Made by a program: the position numbers and the translations under genes. Below are positions 28,027 to 36,619 of a DNA stretch of 64,000 nucleotides, one piece after another. Within the stretch, counting starts at the first letter, position 1, and every line of letters begins with the position of its first letter. Under the pieces are notes generated by a model. The model saw nothing but the letters and a program-made list of their open reading frames with translations, made no database searches and was not told the origin of the DNA. This DNA comes from Aurantimonas coralicida_A (GTDB lineage: Bacteria > Pseudomonadota > Alphaproteobacteria > Rhizobiales > Rhizobiaceae). Location of the stretch: NCBI RefSeq assembly GCF_036016755.1, contig NZ_JAYXIH010000015.1, positions 1-64,000 on the forward strand, read 5' to 3'.

Positions 28027-29115
28027 TCAATCTGATAGCGCCAGCGCTTGATATTCGCCCTTCAACGCCCGCGCATGGACGACCGCGGTGGCCAGAACCA
28101 CCATGCCGCCGGCCTGGTGGATCAAACCCCAGCTGATCGGCACGGCGAGGAGCAGCGTCACAACGCCAATGGCGACTTGCGCCAGCACCAAAACGAACAG
28201 CGCGACGGCGCGTCTGGCATGGCGCGTCCCCGGCGCCTGCGCGTACGCGGCGATGGCGTGGAGCGCGACGATCACGAGAAGGACATAGGCGCCCATCCGG
28301 TGGATGAACTGCACGGTCATGACGTTCTCGAAGAAATTGCGCCATGCTGGCTGCATGACGAAAAGACCGTCCGGCACCAGCGCGCCGTCCATCAGCGGCC
28401 AGGTATTGAAGGTGAAACCGGCATTCAGCCCCGCCACCAGCGCACCCAGGTAGATCTGCGCCAAGGCAGCCACCAGGATGATACCTGCGACCGTCGCGGA
28501 GGCGCGCGACGGCGGCGCCTCGTAGCGTTTCGGAGCGAGGCCTCGCGCCACCCAGATCGTTGCCGCGAAGATCAAGCAGGCGATGATCAGATGCGTCGCC
28601 AGCCGGTACTGGCTGACATCGGTCCTGACGCTGAGGCCCGAGGCCACCATCCACCAGCCAACGCCGCCTTGCAGCGCGCCAAGACCGAGAATGCCCAGGA
28701 GCCTCGGTTTCAGGAACGGCTCGATGCGGCCACTCAGCCAGAAGAAGGCGAGCGGTATCGCAAAGACGAAGCCGACCGCCCTGGCCAGGAAGCGATGCGC
28801 CCACTCCCACCAGAAGATCGTCTTGAAGGCATCGAGGCTCATGCCCCGATTGATTTCCTGATACTGGGGTATGCGCTTGTAGAGCTCGAATTCTTCCTGC
28901 CATTCCGCCGCCGAGAGAGGCGGAATGATCCCGTGGATCGGCTTCCATTCGGTGATGGACAGGCCGGACTCGGTGAGACGCGTGGCGCCGCCGACCACGA
29001 CCAGCGCAAAGACCAGCGCCGCGACCGCATAAAGCCAGAGACGGATGGCCGCCCGGTGGCGCGTGGTCGGGTTCGCCGCGAACGGCGCGCTATCGGAGTG
29101 GGCCAGGATCGTCAT
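28027..29115 (-). CDS. ctaA: Heme A synthase (COX15/CtaA)
   Basis: A 362-aa integral membrane enzyme with eight helices that oxidises heme O to heme A for cytochrome oxidase. The four heme-ligand histidines are visible in WEWAHRFLARAVG, YRLATHLIIAC, VQFIHRMGAYVL and SWGLIHQAGGMV. GGATRLTESGLSITEWKP is the N-terminal signature of the alphaproteobacterial/mitochondrial type. ATG at 29115 (MTILAHSD) was chosen; ATG codons further upstream would add up to 11 residues. CtaB and the oxidase genes are not in the window. A DUF2842 gene lies divergently, as in many Rhizobiales. Confidence 0.95.
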   Translation of the reverse strand: MTILAHSDSAPFAANPTTRHRAAIRLWLYAVAALVFALVVVGGATRLTESGLSITEWKPIHGIIPPLSAAEWQEEFELYKRIPQYQEINRGMSLDAFKTIFWWEWAHRFLARAVGFVFAIPLAFFWLSGRIEPFLKPRLLGILGLGALQGGVGWWMVASGLSVRTDVSQYRLATHLIIACLIFAATIWVARGLAPKRYEAPPSRASATVAGIILVAALAQIYLGALVAGLNAGFTFNTWPLMDGALVPDGLFVMQPAWRNFFENVMTVQFIHRMGAYVLLVIVALHAIAAYAQAPGTRHARRAVALFVLVLAQVAIGVVTLLLAVPISWGLIHQAGGMVVLATAVVHARALKGEYQALALSD

Positions 29116-29267
29116 GCCGCATGCCATTGCACCGAAAGTCCGGCGCAATCAAGAGCGGCAAGGTCGCAGCTGCCCGGCTGGAAATACGCGGCCGAAACGG
29201 CCATAGAGAACCCGTTCGCCCGAGAACCCGCCTCTCGTTATCGGGCCGCAATGTGGAAAGGCCCGAC

Positions 29268-29477
29268 ATGCCGGTCAGGATCAAGAAGCTCGTCGGGGCG
29301 GTCATCCTGATCACGCTCGTCGTCGTCTACGCTATCGTTGCCACCGCTTTTGCCAGCCTCTACCTGGCGGAGTCGAGCGGCTGGATCCACCTCGCCTATT
29401 TCCTTTTCAGCGGGATTCTCTGGGTGGTTCCGGCGATGCTCGTCATCAAATGGATGGAATCGGCGCCGCGCCGATAG
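29268..29477 (+). CDS. Small membrane protein, DUF2842
   Basis: A 69-aa protein with two transmembrane segments (about residues 8–30 and 40–62) separated by a short loop containing AESSGWIHLAYFL, ending in LWVVPAMLVIKWMESAPRR. This is the DUF2842 pattern found in alphaproteobacteria near ctaA. The ATG at 29268 has GGAAAGG 6 nt upstream. The function is unknown. Confidence 0.85.
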   Translation: MPVRIKKLVGAVILITLVVVYAIVATAFASLYLAESSGWIHLAYFLFSGILWVVPAMLVIKWMESAPRR

Positions 29478-29492
29478 CGCCGGTTCGTCCGC

Positions 29493-30110
29493 CTATCCGG
29501 CTGCCCCCGTCGCCAGGCGGCTCGACTCCATGAACAGCAGATCCTCGACGCCGATCGCGCGCAGCGCATCGACGAGATCGTCCGAGCGGGCGTCCACGCC
29601 CGGCGGCCCGGCGATGACGAGAGCGGTTTCCTCATCGAGGATGACCGGCAGGCGATCGATCGCGTCCCTATCGTATTCGGTCACCGTGCATTCGTAGGCT
29701 TCGGCGAAGGCGGCCAGGAACAGTCGTAGATCCGCCAACTTCGCCCCGTCCGCCAACCGCATGTCGTAACCGGCGGAGGGAACCACATGGGCGCGGGTGA
29801 AGTGATCGCGGTGAATGACGTCGGTGAGCGAGGAAAGCCCCTCCGCAAGGGCGGCGAAGCCCTCGCAATCGGGCCGCAGGCCCATCGCCGCGGCAACGCG
29901 ATCCTCGCGGGTCAGATCGATCAGCACGGATGTGAGCCCGCTGGCGGTCAGACGCCGGACGATCTCGACGCCGCCGATATGCTGTTGGTCGTTCCAGGTC
30001 GACAGCACGACCAGTCGACGGATCGCGCCGTGACGAATTCCGGCGACAAGTTCGCCCGCCGTGACCACCTCGCCCGTCCCGGTTCGCGCCTCGCTCATCG
30101 CCTCGCACAC
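29493..30110 (-). CDS. Degenerate bacterial tyrosine-kinase-like (Wzc/ExoP C-terminal type) protein
   Basis: A 205-aa soluble protein. VVLSTWNDQQHIGGVEIVRRLTASG occupies the place of the Walker A loop of capsule tyrosine kinases, but the GKS/T is missing. SVLIDLTREDRVAAAMGLRPD corresponds to the Walker A' region (L-I-D-x-D-x-R), and FTRAHVVPSAGYDMRLADG and ALVIAGPPGVDARSDDL follow as in that family. No tyrosine cluster and no membrane segment are present. It is therefore probably a non-catalytic regulator of chain length or export. It is divergent from the Wza-like gene (288-bp gap, no strong promoter seen), which fits a role in exopolysaccharide export. The similarity is by motif order only. 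Confidence 0.6.
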   Translation of the reverse strand: MCEAMSEARTGTGEVVTAGELVAGIRHGAIRRLVVLSTWNDQQHIGGVEIVRRLTASGLTSVLIDLTREDRVAAAMGLRPDCEGFAALAEGLSSLTDVIHRDHFTRAHVVPSAGYDMRLADGAKLADLRLFLAAFAEAYECTVTEYDRDAIDRLPVILDEETALVIAGPPGVDARSDDLVDALRAIGVEDLLFMESSRLATGAAG

Positions 30111-30398
30111 CCCGACTGACCGCCGTGTAACACAGGGAATTCGGCGTCATCCGTCGCGAGATGATGGCATCGCGGTCCCGAAAAAGACAATGGCGGAAAT
30201 CGGCCCAACATTTTACTCCGCACGGACGGCATCGATCGCATCCTGACCTGCCCCGGTAACCGCGTGGTTAAGGCGCGAGGCCCGCGCTGTGCTGAAACCC
30301 GCCGGCGGCTTTACCGACGATTAACCCTAACGGGCTTATAACATCGGACAAGATGCCGCCCTGCCCGCCGGCATGGGATCGCCACGGGAAAAGCAGCC

Positions 30399-30959
30399 AT
30401 GCACAAACCGACGCTGGCACTGATCGCCACAACGCTCGCGCTGCTTGCCGGCTGCGCGTCCTACAAGCCCGTGCCGCCGGCCTTTCACGCGGCACTGAAC
30501 GAGCCCTACCACCTCGACAGCGGCGACGTGGTGCGGGTCACGGTGTTCGAACAGACTGGGCTCACCAGCACCTATCCGGTCGACAAGGCCGGCTATGTCG
30601 CCTTTCCGCTGGTGGGATCGGTGCCGGCACGCGGTCGCACCACCAAACAGCTTGAGCGAGAGCTGGCCAATCACCTGCGCGACGGCTATCTCAAGGATCC
30701 CGACATCACCGTGCAGGTGGAACAGTACCGTCCGTTCTTCATCATGGGCGAAGTGACCACCGGTGGCCAATACACCTATGTTCCCGGCATGACCGTCCAG
30801 AAGGCGGTGGCCATCGCCGGGGGCTTCACCCCGCGCGGCGAGCAGGAATCGGTCGACATCACCCGGCAGGTCGGCGGCCGCGTCCTCACCGGCCGGGTGC
30901 TGACCTCCGATCCGATCCTGCCCGGCGACACGCTCTACATTCGTGAGCGGTGGTTCTAG
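30399..30959 (+). CDS. Polysaccharide export lipoprotein, Wza/ExoF-like
   Basis: A 186-aa outer-membrane-directed lipoprotein with signal peptide and lipobox LLAGC (acylated Cys19). The polysaccharide-export domain (YHLDSGDVVRVTVFEQTGLT, YVAFPLVGSVPARGRTTKQLE) is followed by one SLBB domain (FIMGEVTTGGQYTYVPGMTVQKAVAIAGG). It is shorter than E. coli Wza, as usual for alphaproteobacterial ExoF-like proteins. It would form the export channel for the polymer started by the sugar transferase encoded downstream. Confidence 0.92.
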   Translation: MHKPTLALIATTLALLAGCASYKPVPPAFHAALNEPYHLDSGDVVRVTVFEQTGLTSTYPVDKAGYVAFPLVGSVPARGRTTKQLERELANHLRDGYLKDPDITVQVEQYRPFFIMGEVTTGGQYTYVPGMTVQKAVAIAGGFTPRGEQESVDITRQVGGRVLTGRVLTSDPILPGDTLYIRERWF

Positions 30960-31170
30960 AGCATCGGTCAACGACTTCGCCGGACATGTCATGCGGGTCG
31001 GGCCTGTCCGACCCGTCACGAGAAGCGGGATGAAAGTCACGCGTACCCGCCCCTTCACTCGAATGCCCTGGACCTGCTCAAGCAAATCTTAGCCCTTTCG
31101 CACTATAGTCGCCGGCTCGAGGGAGCGCCTGTGTTGGGGCGCGGGCCGACCGAGCGGGAAGCGAGACAGG

Positions 31171-32706
31171 ATGGCAAATTTCGAGAGCGGTCTGCCGTTC
31201 GACCGTGAAATCGTGCGGGCGTTTCCGTCACCGGCCTCGACCACTCCCGTCGAGATCAACGCCTTGGCGGCGCGTGCCGCCAGACAGTATCAGGACGACT
31301 TCATTACGCCGCGGATGTTGTCCGGCATCTGGCGGGGAGTCGAATTCCTCCTCCTCGCCAGCGTCGGACTGCTGGTCTTTGTCCAGTATGTCGGCCTTTC
31401 CAGCCCTCTCCGGCTTTCCTACATAGTCTTGTCTTTTGCCGGGGCGGCCATCGGTATCGTCGCGATCAACCTTGCGGACGGCTACGAACTCAGCATCCTC
31501 AAGGGCCGCTTCATACAGCTCTGGCGTGTCATCGCGGCTTGGGGCGCGGCGCTCTCCCTGCTCAGCGTCGTGCTGTTCTTTCTCTATAACGACGCGGCCT
31601 ATTCCCGCTTCTGGTTCGGAACCTGGTTCGTCGCGGGCTCTGGCAGCCTTGTCCTGGCGCGGCTGGTGCTGCGCGCCAACATCCGCCGCTGGGCCCGCAA
31701 TGGCCGCATGGAGCGCCGCGCTGTCATCGTCGGAGGCGGCAAGGAAGCCGAGATGCTGATCCGCAACCTGGAAATCCAGCCGGACAGCGACATCCGCATC
31801 TGCGGTATCTTCGACGACCGCGACAACGACCGGTCGCCGCCGATCGTAGCCGGTTATCCCAAGCTCGGTACCGTGACCGAACTGGTCGAATTCGCCCGGC
31901 TGACGCGGATCGACATGCTGATCGTCACGCTACCGCTTTCGGCCGAGCAGCGCGTCTTGTCGCTGCTCAAGCAATTGTGGGTCCTGCCACTGGACATCCG
32001 CCTGTCGGCGCACTCGGCGCAGCTGCGGTTTCGCCCGCGCACCTATTCCTTCGTTGGCCAAGTGCCGCTGATCGACATCTTCGACCGCCCACTGGCTGAC
32101 TGGGACTGGATCGCCAAACGCGTCTTCGACCTGTGCTTCGCCACGCTCGCGCTGATCGCTCTCTCGCCGGTTTTCCTGGCCACCGCCATCGCCATCAAAC
32201 TGAATTCGAAGGGGCCAGTCCTGTTCCGCCAGAAGCGCCACGGCTTCAACAATCAGATCGTCGAAATCTTCAAGTTCCGATCGCTCTTCCATGAAATGTC
32301 CGATCCGCTCGCCAAGCAGATCGTCACCAAGAACGACAAGCGGGTAACGCGGGTCGGACGGTTCATCCGCAGGACATCGATCGACGAGCTGCCGCAGCTG
32401 ATCAACGTTCTGCGCGGCGACCTATCGCTGGTCGGGCCGCGCCCGCACGCGGTCCACGCGATTTCCAGCGGAAACGAGACCTTCGTCGAGATCGTCGAGG
32501 GCTATTTCGGCCGGCACAAGGTGAAGCCCGGGATCACCGGCTGGGCGCAGATCAAGGGGTGGCGCGGCGAGATCGACCAGCCCGACAAGCTGCAGAAGCG
32601 CTTCGAGCACGATCTCTACTATATCGAGAACTGGTCGATCCTGCTCGACCTCTACATCCTGATGATGACGCCGATCAGCCTTTTGAAGACCGAAGGCGCC
32701 TATTGA
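31171..32706 (+). CDS. Undecaprenyl-phosphate glucose/galactose phosphotransferase (WcaJ/PssY-like)
   Basis: A 511-aa polyisoprenyl-phosphate hexose-1-phosphate transferase, which starts exopolysaccharide repeat units on the lipid carrier. Four to five N-terminal helices (about residues 50–170) are followed by a CoA-binding-like Rossmann region (AVIVGGGKEAEMLIRNL). The C-terminal catalytic domain has FDLCFATLALIALSPVFL, KGPVLFRQKRHGFNNQ, FKFRSLF and TSIDELPQLINVLRGDLSLVGPRP. It ends exactly where the convergent cysQ-like gene ends (adjacent stops). It is part of the export group with the Wza-like gene. Confidence 0.93.
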   Translation: MANFESGLPFDREIVRAFPSPASTTPVEINALAARAARQYQDDFITPRMLSGIWRGVEFLLLASVGLLVFVQYVGLSSPLRLSYIVLSFAGAAIGIVAINLADGYELSILKGRFIQLWRVIAAWGAALSLLSVVLFFLYNDAAYSRFWFGTWFVAGSGSLVLARLVLRANIRRWARNGRMERRAVIVGGGKEAEMLIRNLEIQPDSDIRICGIFDDRDNDRSPPIVAGYPKLGTVTELVEFARLTRIDMLIVTLPLSAEQRVLSLLKQLWVLPLDIRLSAHSAQLRFRPRTYSFVGQVPLIDIFDRPLADWDWIAKRVFDLCFATLALIALSPVFLATAIAIKLNSKGPVLFRQKRHGFNNQIVEIFKFRSLFHEMSDPLAKQIVTKNDKRVTRVGRFIRRTSIDELPQLINVLRGDLSLVGPRPHAVHAISSGNETFVEIVEGYFGRHKVKPGITGWAQIKGWRGEIDQPDKLQKRFEHDLYYIENWSILLDLYILMMTPISLLKTEGAY

Positions 32707-33522
32707 TCAGGAGCCCCCGCGCCGAACGACACCCGGTCGCTCGAGAACGCCCGGGTCGGCGACGGCGATGAAATGCGGATTGGCGAAGATGTCCTCGTCC
32801 GGCAATCCGGTGCGGCCGTAGCGAAGGGGCGCCCCGTCCAGCGTGGCGGTCAGGCCGCCGGCGGCGCGCAGCACAGCGTCCCCCGCCGCCGAATCCCACT
32901 GCATGGTGCGGCCGAGGCACGGATAGAGATCGGCGCCCCCCTCCGCCAGCAAACAGAATTTCAGCGACGAGCCGACAGACCGCCTCTCGCCGAGGTCGAG
33001 TCCGGCGATGTAGCGCCGCGTCGCCTCGGACAGATGATCGCGGCTGGCGACGACATCCAGCCGCCGACCGGGTTGGCGGCCCCGCAGCGGCAGCATGGCT
33101 CCGTCCCGCTCGACCATCGCGGGCCGGTCCCTCCCGCCATAATAGATCTCGCCGGTCGCCGGGACGCCGACACAGCCGAAGACCGGCATCCCGTCCTCGA
33201 TCAGCGCGACATTGACGGTGTAGTCGGGTTTGCCCGCGATATAGCTCCTAGTGCCGTCGAGGGGATCGACCAGCAGGAAGTTCCGCCCGACGGACGGAAT
33301 CTCACCCGCCGCGAAGCGCTCCTCAGCGACGATGGGAACGGAACAGGCGGCTTCAATCAGCCCGGTGATGGCATGCTCGGCCGCCCGATCGGCGTCGGTC
33401 ACCGGGGATGCGTCGTCCTTGTAGTCGACGCCCTTCGGATCCGCCCCCCGTGCCACAATCGCGGCCATGCCGGCGCGGACCGCGGCGACGAGAAGAGCTG
33501 TATCAACGCTGGCTGTTGTCAC
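32707..33522 (-). CDS. cysQ: 3'(2'),5'-bisphosphate nucleotidase, CysQ type
   Basis: A 271-aa inositol-monophosphatase-superfamily enzyme that removes phosphate from 3'-phosphoadenosine 5'-phosphate formed in sulfate assimilation. SPVTDADRAAEHAI, PIVAEERFAAG and LLVDPLDGTRSYIAGKPDYTVNVALI are the metal-binding motifs, and MQWDSAAGDAVLRAAGG the C-terminal one. The last motif is the CysQ form. The gene is convergent with the sugar transferase and runs in the same direction as the phosphomannomutase gene. Confidence 0.9.
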   Translation of the reverse strand: MTTASVDTALLVAAVRAGMAAIVARGADPKGVDYKDDASPVTDADRAAEHAITGLIEAACSVPIVAEERFAAGEIPSVGRNFLLVDPLDGTRSYIAGKPDYTVNVALIEDGMPVFGCVGVPATGEIYYGGRDRPAMVERDGAMLPLRGRQPGRRLDVVASRDHLSEATRRYIAGLDLGERRSVGSSLKFCLLAEGGADLYPCLGRTMQWDSAAGDAVLRAAGGLTATLDGAPLRYGRTGLPDEDIFANPHFIAVADPGVLERPGVVRRGGS

Positions 33523-33596
33523 CTTACGCCCCGTGCCTGCCGCAAAGCGATGTCACCCGCACGAACGCCCCCCGGCGCACCGTGCGCGACGGCATT

Positions 33597-35117
33597 TCAA
33601 AGCGTCTGGTTATAGGCACCGACCTCTCCGTTTCGCCGCAGGATCGTGTCCAACGCCTCGAACATCTCGCGCTTGCGCGCCTCCGACACCGGGCTCTCGA
33701 CCACGACGACGAGTTCCGGCTTGTTGGACGAGGCGCGGACGAGACCCCAGGTGCCATCTTCCGCCGTCACCCGAACGCCATTGACCGTGACAACATCGGC
33801 GATCGGCTGGCCGGCGAGCGGTTCCCCGGACGCGTGCATCGCGACGATCTCGGCAACGACGCGGTCGATGACGCCGTATTTCACCTCGTCGGGGCAATGC
33901 GGCGACATGGTGGGCGAGCCGTAGGTCAGCGGCAGATCGCGATAAAGATCAGCCATCGATTTCTCCGGATTGCGATCGAGCATTTCGGCGACGGCAATCG
34001 CGGTCATCAAGCCGTCGTCATAGCCGCGGCCGATCGGCGTGTTGAAGAAGAAATGGCCGGATTTCTCGAAGCCGGCGATCGCCGACAGCTCGTTCACCCG
34101 CCGCTTGATGTAGGAATGGCCGGTTTTCCAGTAGTCGGTCCTGGCCCCCCGCTCGTTCAGAACCGGATCGGTCATGAACAGGCCGGTCGACTTCACATCG
34201 ACAACGAATTGCGCGTTCGGGTAGATCGAGGACAGATCGCGCGCCAGCATCACGCCGATCTTGTCGGCGAAGATCTCGCGGCCTTCATTATCGACAATGC
34301 CGCAACGGTCGCCGTCGCCGTCGAAGCCGAAGCCGACATCAGCGCCGTGCTCCAGCACCGCGTCGCGGATCGCATGAAGCATCTCCATGTCCTCCGGATT
34401 CGGATTGTAGCGCGGGAAGGAATGATCGAGGTTGGTGTCGAGTTCGATCACCTCGCAGCCGATCCGCCGCAAGACGTCCGGCGCGAAGGGGCCGGCCGTG
34501 CCGTTGCCGCAGGCCGCGACGACCTTCAGTTTGCGTTTGATCGCATGCCCCTCGACGAGATCGTCGGCATAGCGCGAAGGAAAGTTCTCGACATATCGAT
34601 AGGAACCGCCACCCTCGCCCTTGAAATCTCCGGAGAGAACGATGTCGCGCAGCCGCGCCATCTCGTCCGGACCGAAGGTCAACGGGCGCTCGCAGCCCAT
34701 CTTCACCCCGGTCCAGCCATTTTCGTTATGCGACGCAGTCACCATGGCGACCGATTGGCAGTCCAGCGCGAACTGGGCGAAATAGGCCATTGGCGACAGC
34801 GCCAGGCCAATGTCGTGCACCTTGGCGCCGCCGGCCAGCAGACCGGCCGTCAGCGCGGTCTTGATCGCCAGGCTGTATTCGCGGAAGTCATGGCCGACGA
34901 CGATATCGCGCGCAATGCCGCGCTCGGCGATCAGCCTCGCCAATCCCAGCCCCAGCGCAGTCACGCCCATGAGGTTCAGCTCGGGAGCCTTGGGATCACC
35001 GGGCCGACCGAGCCACCAGCGCGCATCATATTCGCGAAAGCCGGTGGGCTTCACCAGAGGCCGGGTTTCGAATTCGAGACTGTTGGGCGCGGCGACGGCG
35101 ACGGGCTTGGGAAACAT
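33597..35117 (-). CDS. Phosphomannomutase/phosphoglucomutase
   Basis: A 506-aa enzyme of the alpha-D-phosphohexomutase family that interconverts hexose 1- and 6-phosphates and supplies GDP-mannose or UDP-glucose precursors. The phosphoserine loop is MVTASHNENGWTGVKMG, the metal site is FGFDGDGDRCGIVDNEG, the sugar-binding loop GFEKSGHFFF, and the phosphate loop RASSNKPELVV. The active-site loop reads TASHNEN rather than the more common TASHNP. ATG at 35117 (MFPKPVAVA) has GAAGG 5 nt upstream; an ORF extension to 35204 is less typical. It fits with the adjacent polysaccharide genes. Confidence 0.92.
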   Translation of the reverse strand: MFPKPVAVAAPNSLEFETRPLVKPTGFREYDARWWLGRPGDPKAPELNLMGVTALGLGLARLIAERGIARDIVVGHDFREYSLAIKTALTAGLLAGGAKVHDIGLALSPMAYFAQFALDCQSVAMVTASHNENGWTGVKMGCERPLTFGPDEMARLRDIVLSGDFKGEGGGSYRYVENFPSRYADDLVEGHAIKRKLKVVAACGNGTAGPFAPDVLRRIGCEVIELDTNLDHSFPRYNPNPEDMEMLHAIRDAVLEHGADVGFGFDGDGDRCGIVDNEGREIFADKIGVMLARDLSSIYPNAQFVVDVKSTGLFMTDPVLNERGARTDYWKTGHSYIKRRVNELSAIAGFEKSGHFFFNTPIGRGYDDGLMTAIAVAEMLDRNPEKSMADLYRDLPLTYGSPTMSPHCPDEVKYGVIDRVVAEIVAMHASGEPLAGQPIADVVTVNGVRVTAEDGTWGLVRASSNKPELVVVVESPVSEARKREMFEALDTILRRNGEVGAYNQTL

Positions 35118-35393
35118 GGAAACCTTCGGCTGATCGACAGTAAGAGGCGACCATCCGGCGCCGATACGAGGCTTGGCAGCGACCGTCACGGGTCCGATCC
35201 GCAAGCATCACGATCGGGCGCCGTGTTGTCGCGGACTCGCCAGCAAGCTCTACCAGCCGGCGCCATAAAGGCAAGGCACTCTCGAATCGATCACGTTGTT
35301 CGCATCCCGTGACATTTGTTCAACGAAAATCAGAGAAAAGTAACAAAACACGCCGATAGTGAGCGACTGAACTTTAATGGAGATCTTCGCGAC

Positions 35394-35963
35394 ATGACGT
35401 ATCGGCACGCCTTTACGGCCATGATCCGGAAACGCTTTGTGTTTTCGCGCGACCAATCCGGCGCGACGGCTGTGGAATTCGCCATGGTCGCCGCGCCATT
35501 CTTCATGCTGATGTTCGCGATTATCGAGACCTTTGCGATTTCCGCGGCCGGCATGTTGCTCGACACCGCGGTCGACGGCGTCGCGCGACAGGTCCTGACC
35601 GGTCAGATCCAGCAATCGGATATCGACGAGAAGGTGTTCCGCACCAAGATCTGCGACAAGGTCGACTTCATGCTGTCTTGCGACAAGCTCAAGATCGACC
35701 TTCGTACATTCCCCACATTCGGTGACATCCCGACCGACGTTCCCCTGCGGCTGAAAAATGTCGACGACACGAATTTCTGTTTCGATCCGGGCAGCGCCAA
35801 CTCGATCACCGTGCTGCGCGCGTTCTACGAATGGCCGTGGATCGCGTCGTTTCTTCACGAAATCGCGTCCGACACCAACGGCAACGATATTCTCTTCTCG
35901 ATCACGGCTTTCATGAACGAACCCTTCGGCGAATTGAAGAGCAGCAAATCCAACTGCTCCTGA
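35394..35963 (+). CDS. TadE-like pseudopilin-type protein
   Basis: A 189-aa protein. A short basic leader, then SGATAVEFAMVAAPFFMLMFAIIETFAISAAGMLLDTAVDG, the TadE signature with its hydrophobic helix and the glutamate at the +5-like position, then a periplasmic domain with four cysteines. TadE proteins are minor pseudopilins of the Flp/Tad adhesive pilus. The ATG at 35394 (MTYRHAF) has GGAGA 10 nt upstream. It is first of three like genes. The Tad assembly ATPases are not in the window. Confidence 0.85.
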   Translation: MTYRHAFTAMIRKRFVFSRDQSGATAVEFAMVAAPFFMLMFAIIETFAISAAGMLLDTAVDGVARQVLTGQIQQSDIDEKVFRTKICDKVDFMLSCDKLKIDLRTFPTFGDIPTDVPLRLKNVDDTNFCFDPGSANSITVLRAFYEWPWIASFLHEIASDTNGNDILFSITAFMNEPFGELKSSKSNCS

Positions 35964-35967
35964 GGAA

Positions 35968-36540
35968 ATGATGCGGACGAATCCATCCAGCATATGCCCC
36001 CGGGCAACGACCCTGTTCAGCCGCTTCGCGCGTGAGCGCAGCGGCATGGCTGCCGTCGAATTCGCCTTAATCCTTCCGGTGATGTTGTTGCTGTACCTCG
36101 GCGGCTTCGAGGCATCGAAGGCACTTGAGGCCAGTCGCAAGGTCGAGACGACGGCGGAGACGGTCGGCAATCTCGTGGCGCGCAACCGGATGATGAACCC
36201 GACCGCGATGGGCAATATCTTTAGTATTTCGAGCGCCGTGATGGCTCCGTTTTCACCCGACGCCCTGAAGATCGTCGTGACCGCTGTTCAAGTCGACGAC
36301 AAGGGCCAGGGCACGGTCGACTGGTCGCAGGCGAACTCGGGCAGCGGGCTGGCGGCCGGCGCGTCCTACCCGGTAGCGCCGGAGCTGTTTTTCGGTACGG
36401 CGAGTTATCTGATCGTTGCGGATGTCTCCTATGCCTACGCACCCCTCCTCGATTACACCAATTCCTTTTCCAACATAACATTCAGCAAGACTTACACTTT
36501 CAGACCCCGCCTAAGTAAATCCGTGAAATGGGAAAATTGA
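35968..36540 (+). CDS. TadE/TadF-like pseudopilin-type protein
   Basis: A 190-aa protein with SGMAAVEFALILPVMLLLYLGGFEASKALEASRKVETTAETVG, the TadE-family N-terminal helix, followed by a periplasmic domain (TVDWSQANSGSGLAAGASY). Two adjacent ATG codons (35968 and 35971) follow TGAGGAA; the second has better spacing. It begins 4 bp after the preceding TadE gene, so they are co-transcribed. Confidence 0.83.
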   Translation: MMRTNPSSICPRATTLFSRFARERSGMAAVEFALILPVMLLLYLGGFEASKALEASRKVETTAETVGNLVARNRMMNPTAMGNIFSISSAVMAPFSPDALKIVVTAVQVDDKGQGTVDWSQANSGSGLAAGASYPVAPELFFGTASYLIVADVSYAYAPLLDYTNSFSNITFSKTYTFRPRLSKSVKWEN

Positions 36541-36619
36541 ATATATTTAGTTTATAAAAACTTGAATACCTCTGACGATACTGACGTTTTCTGATCGAAT
36601 AAATACGACAGGAAGTACG

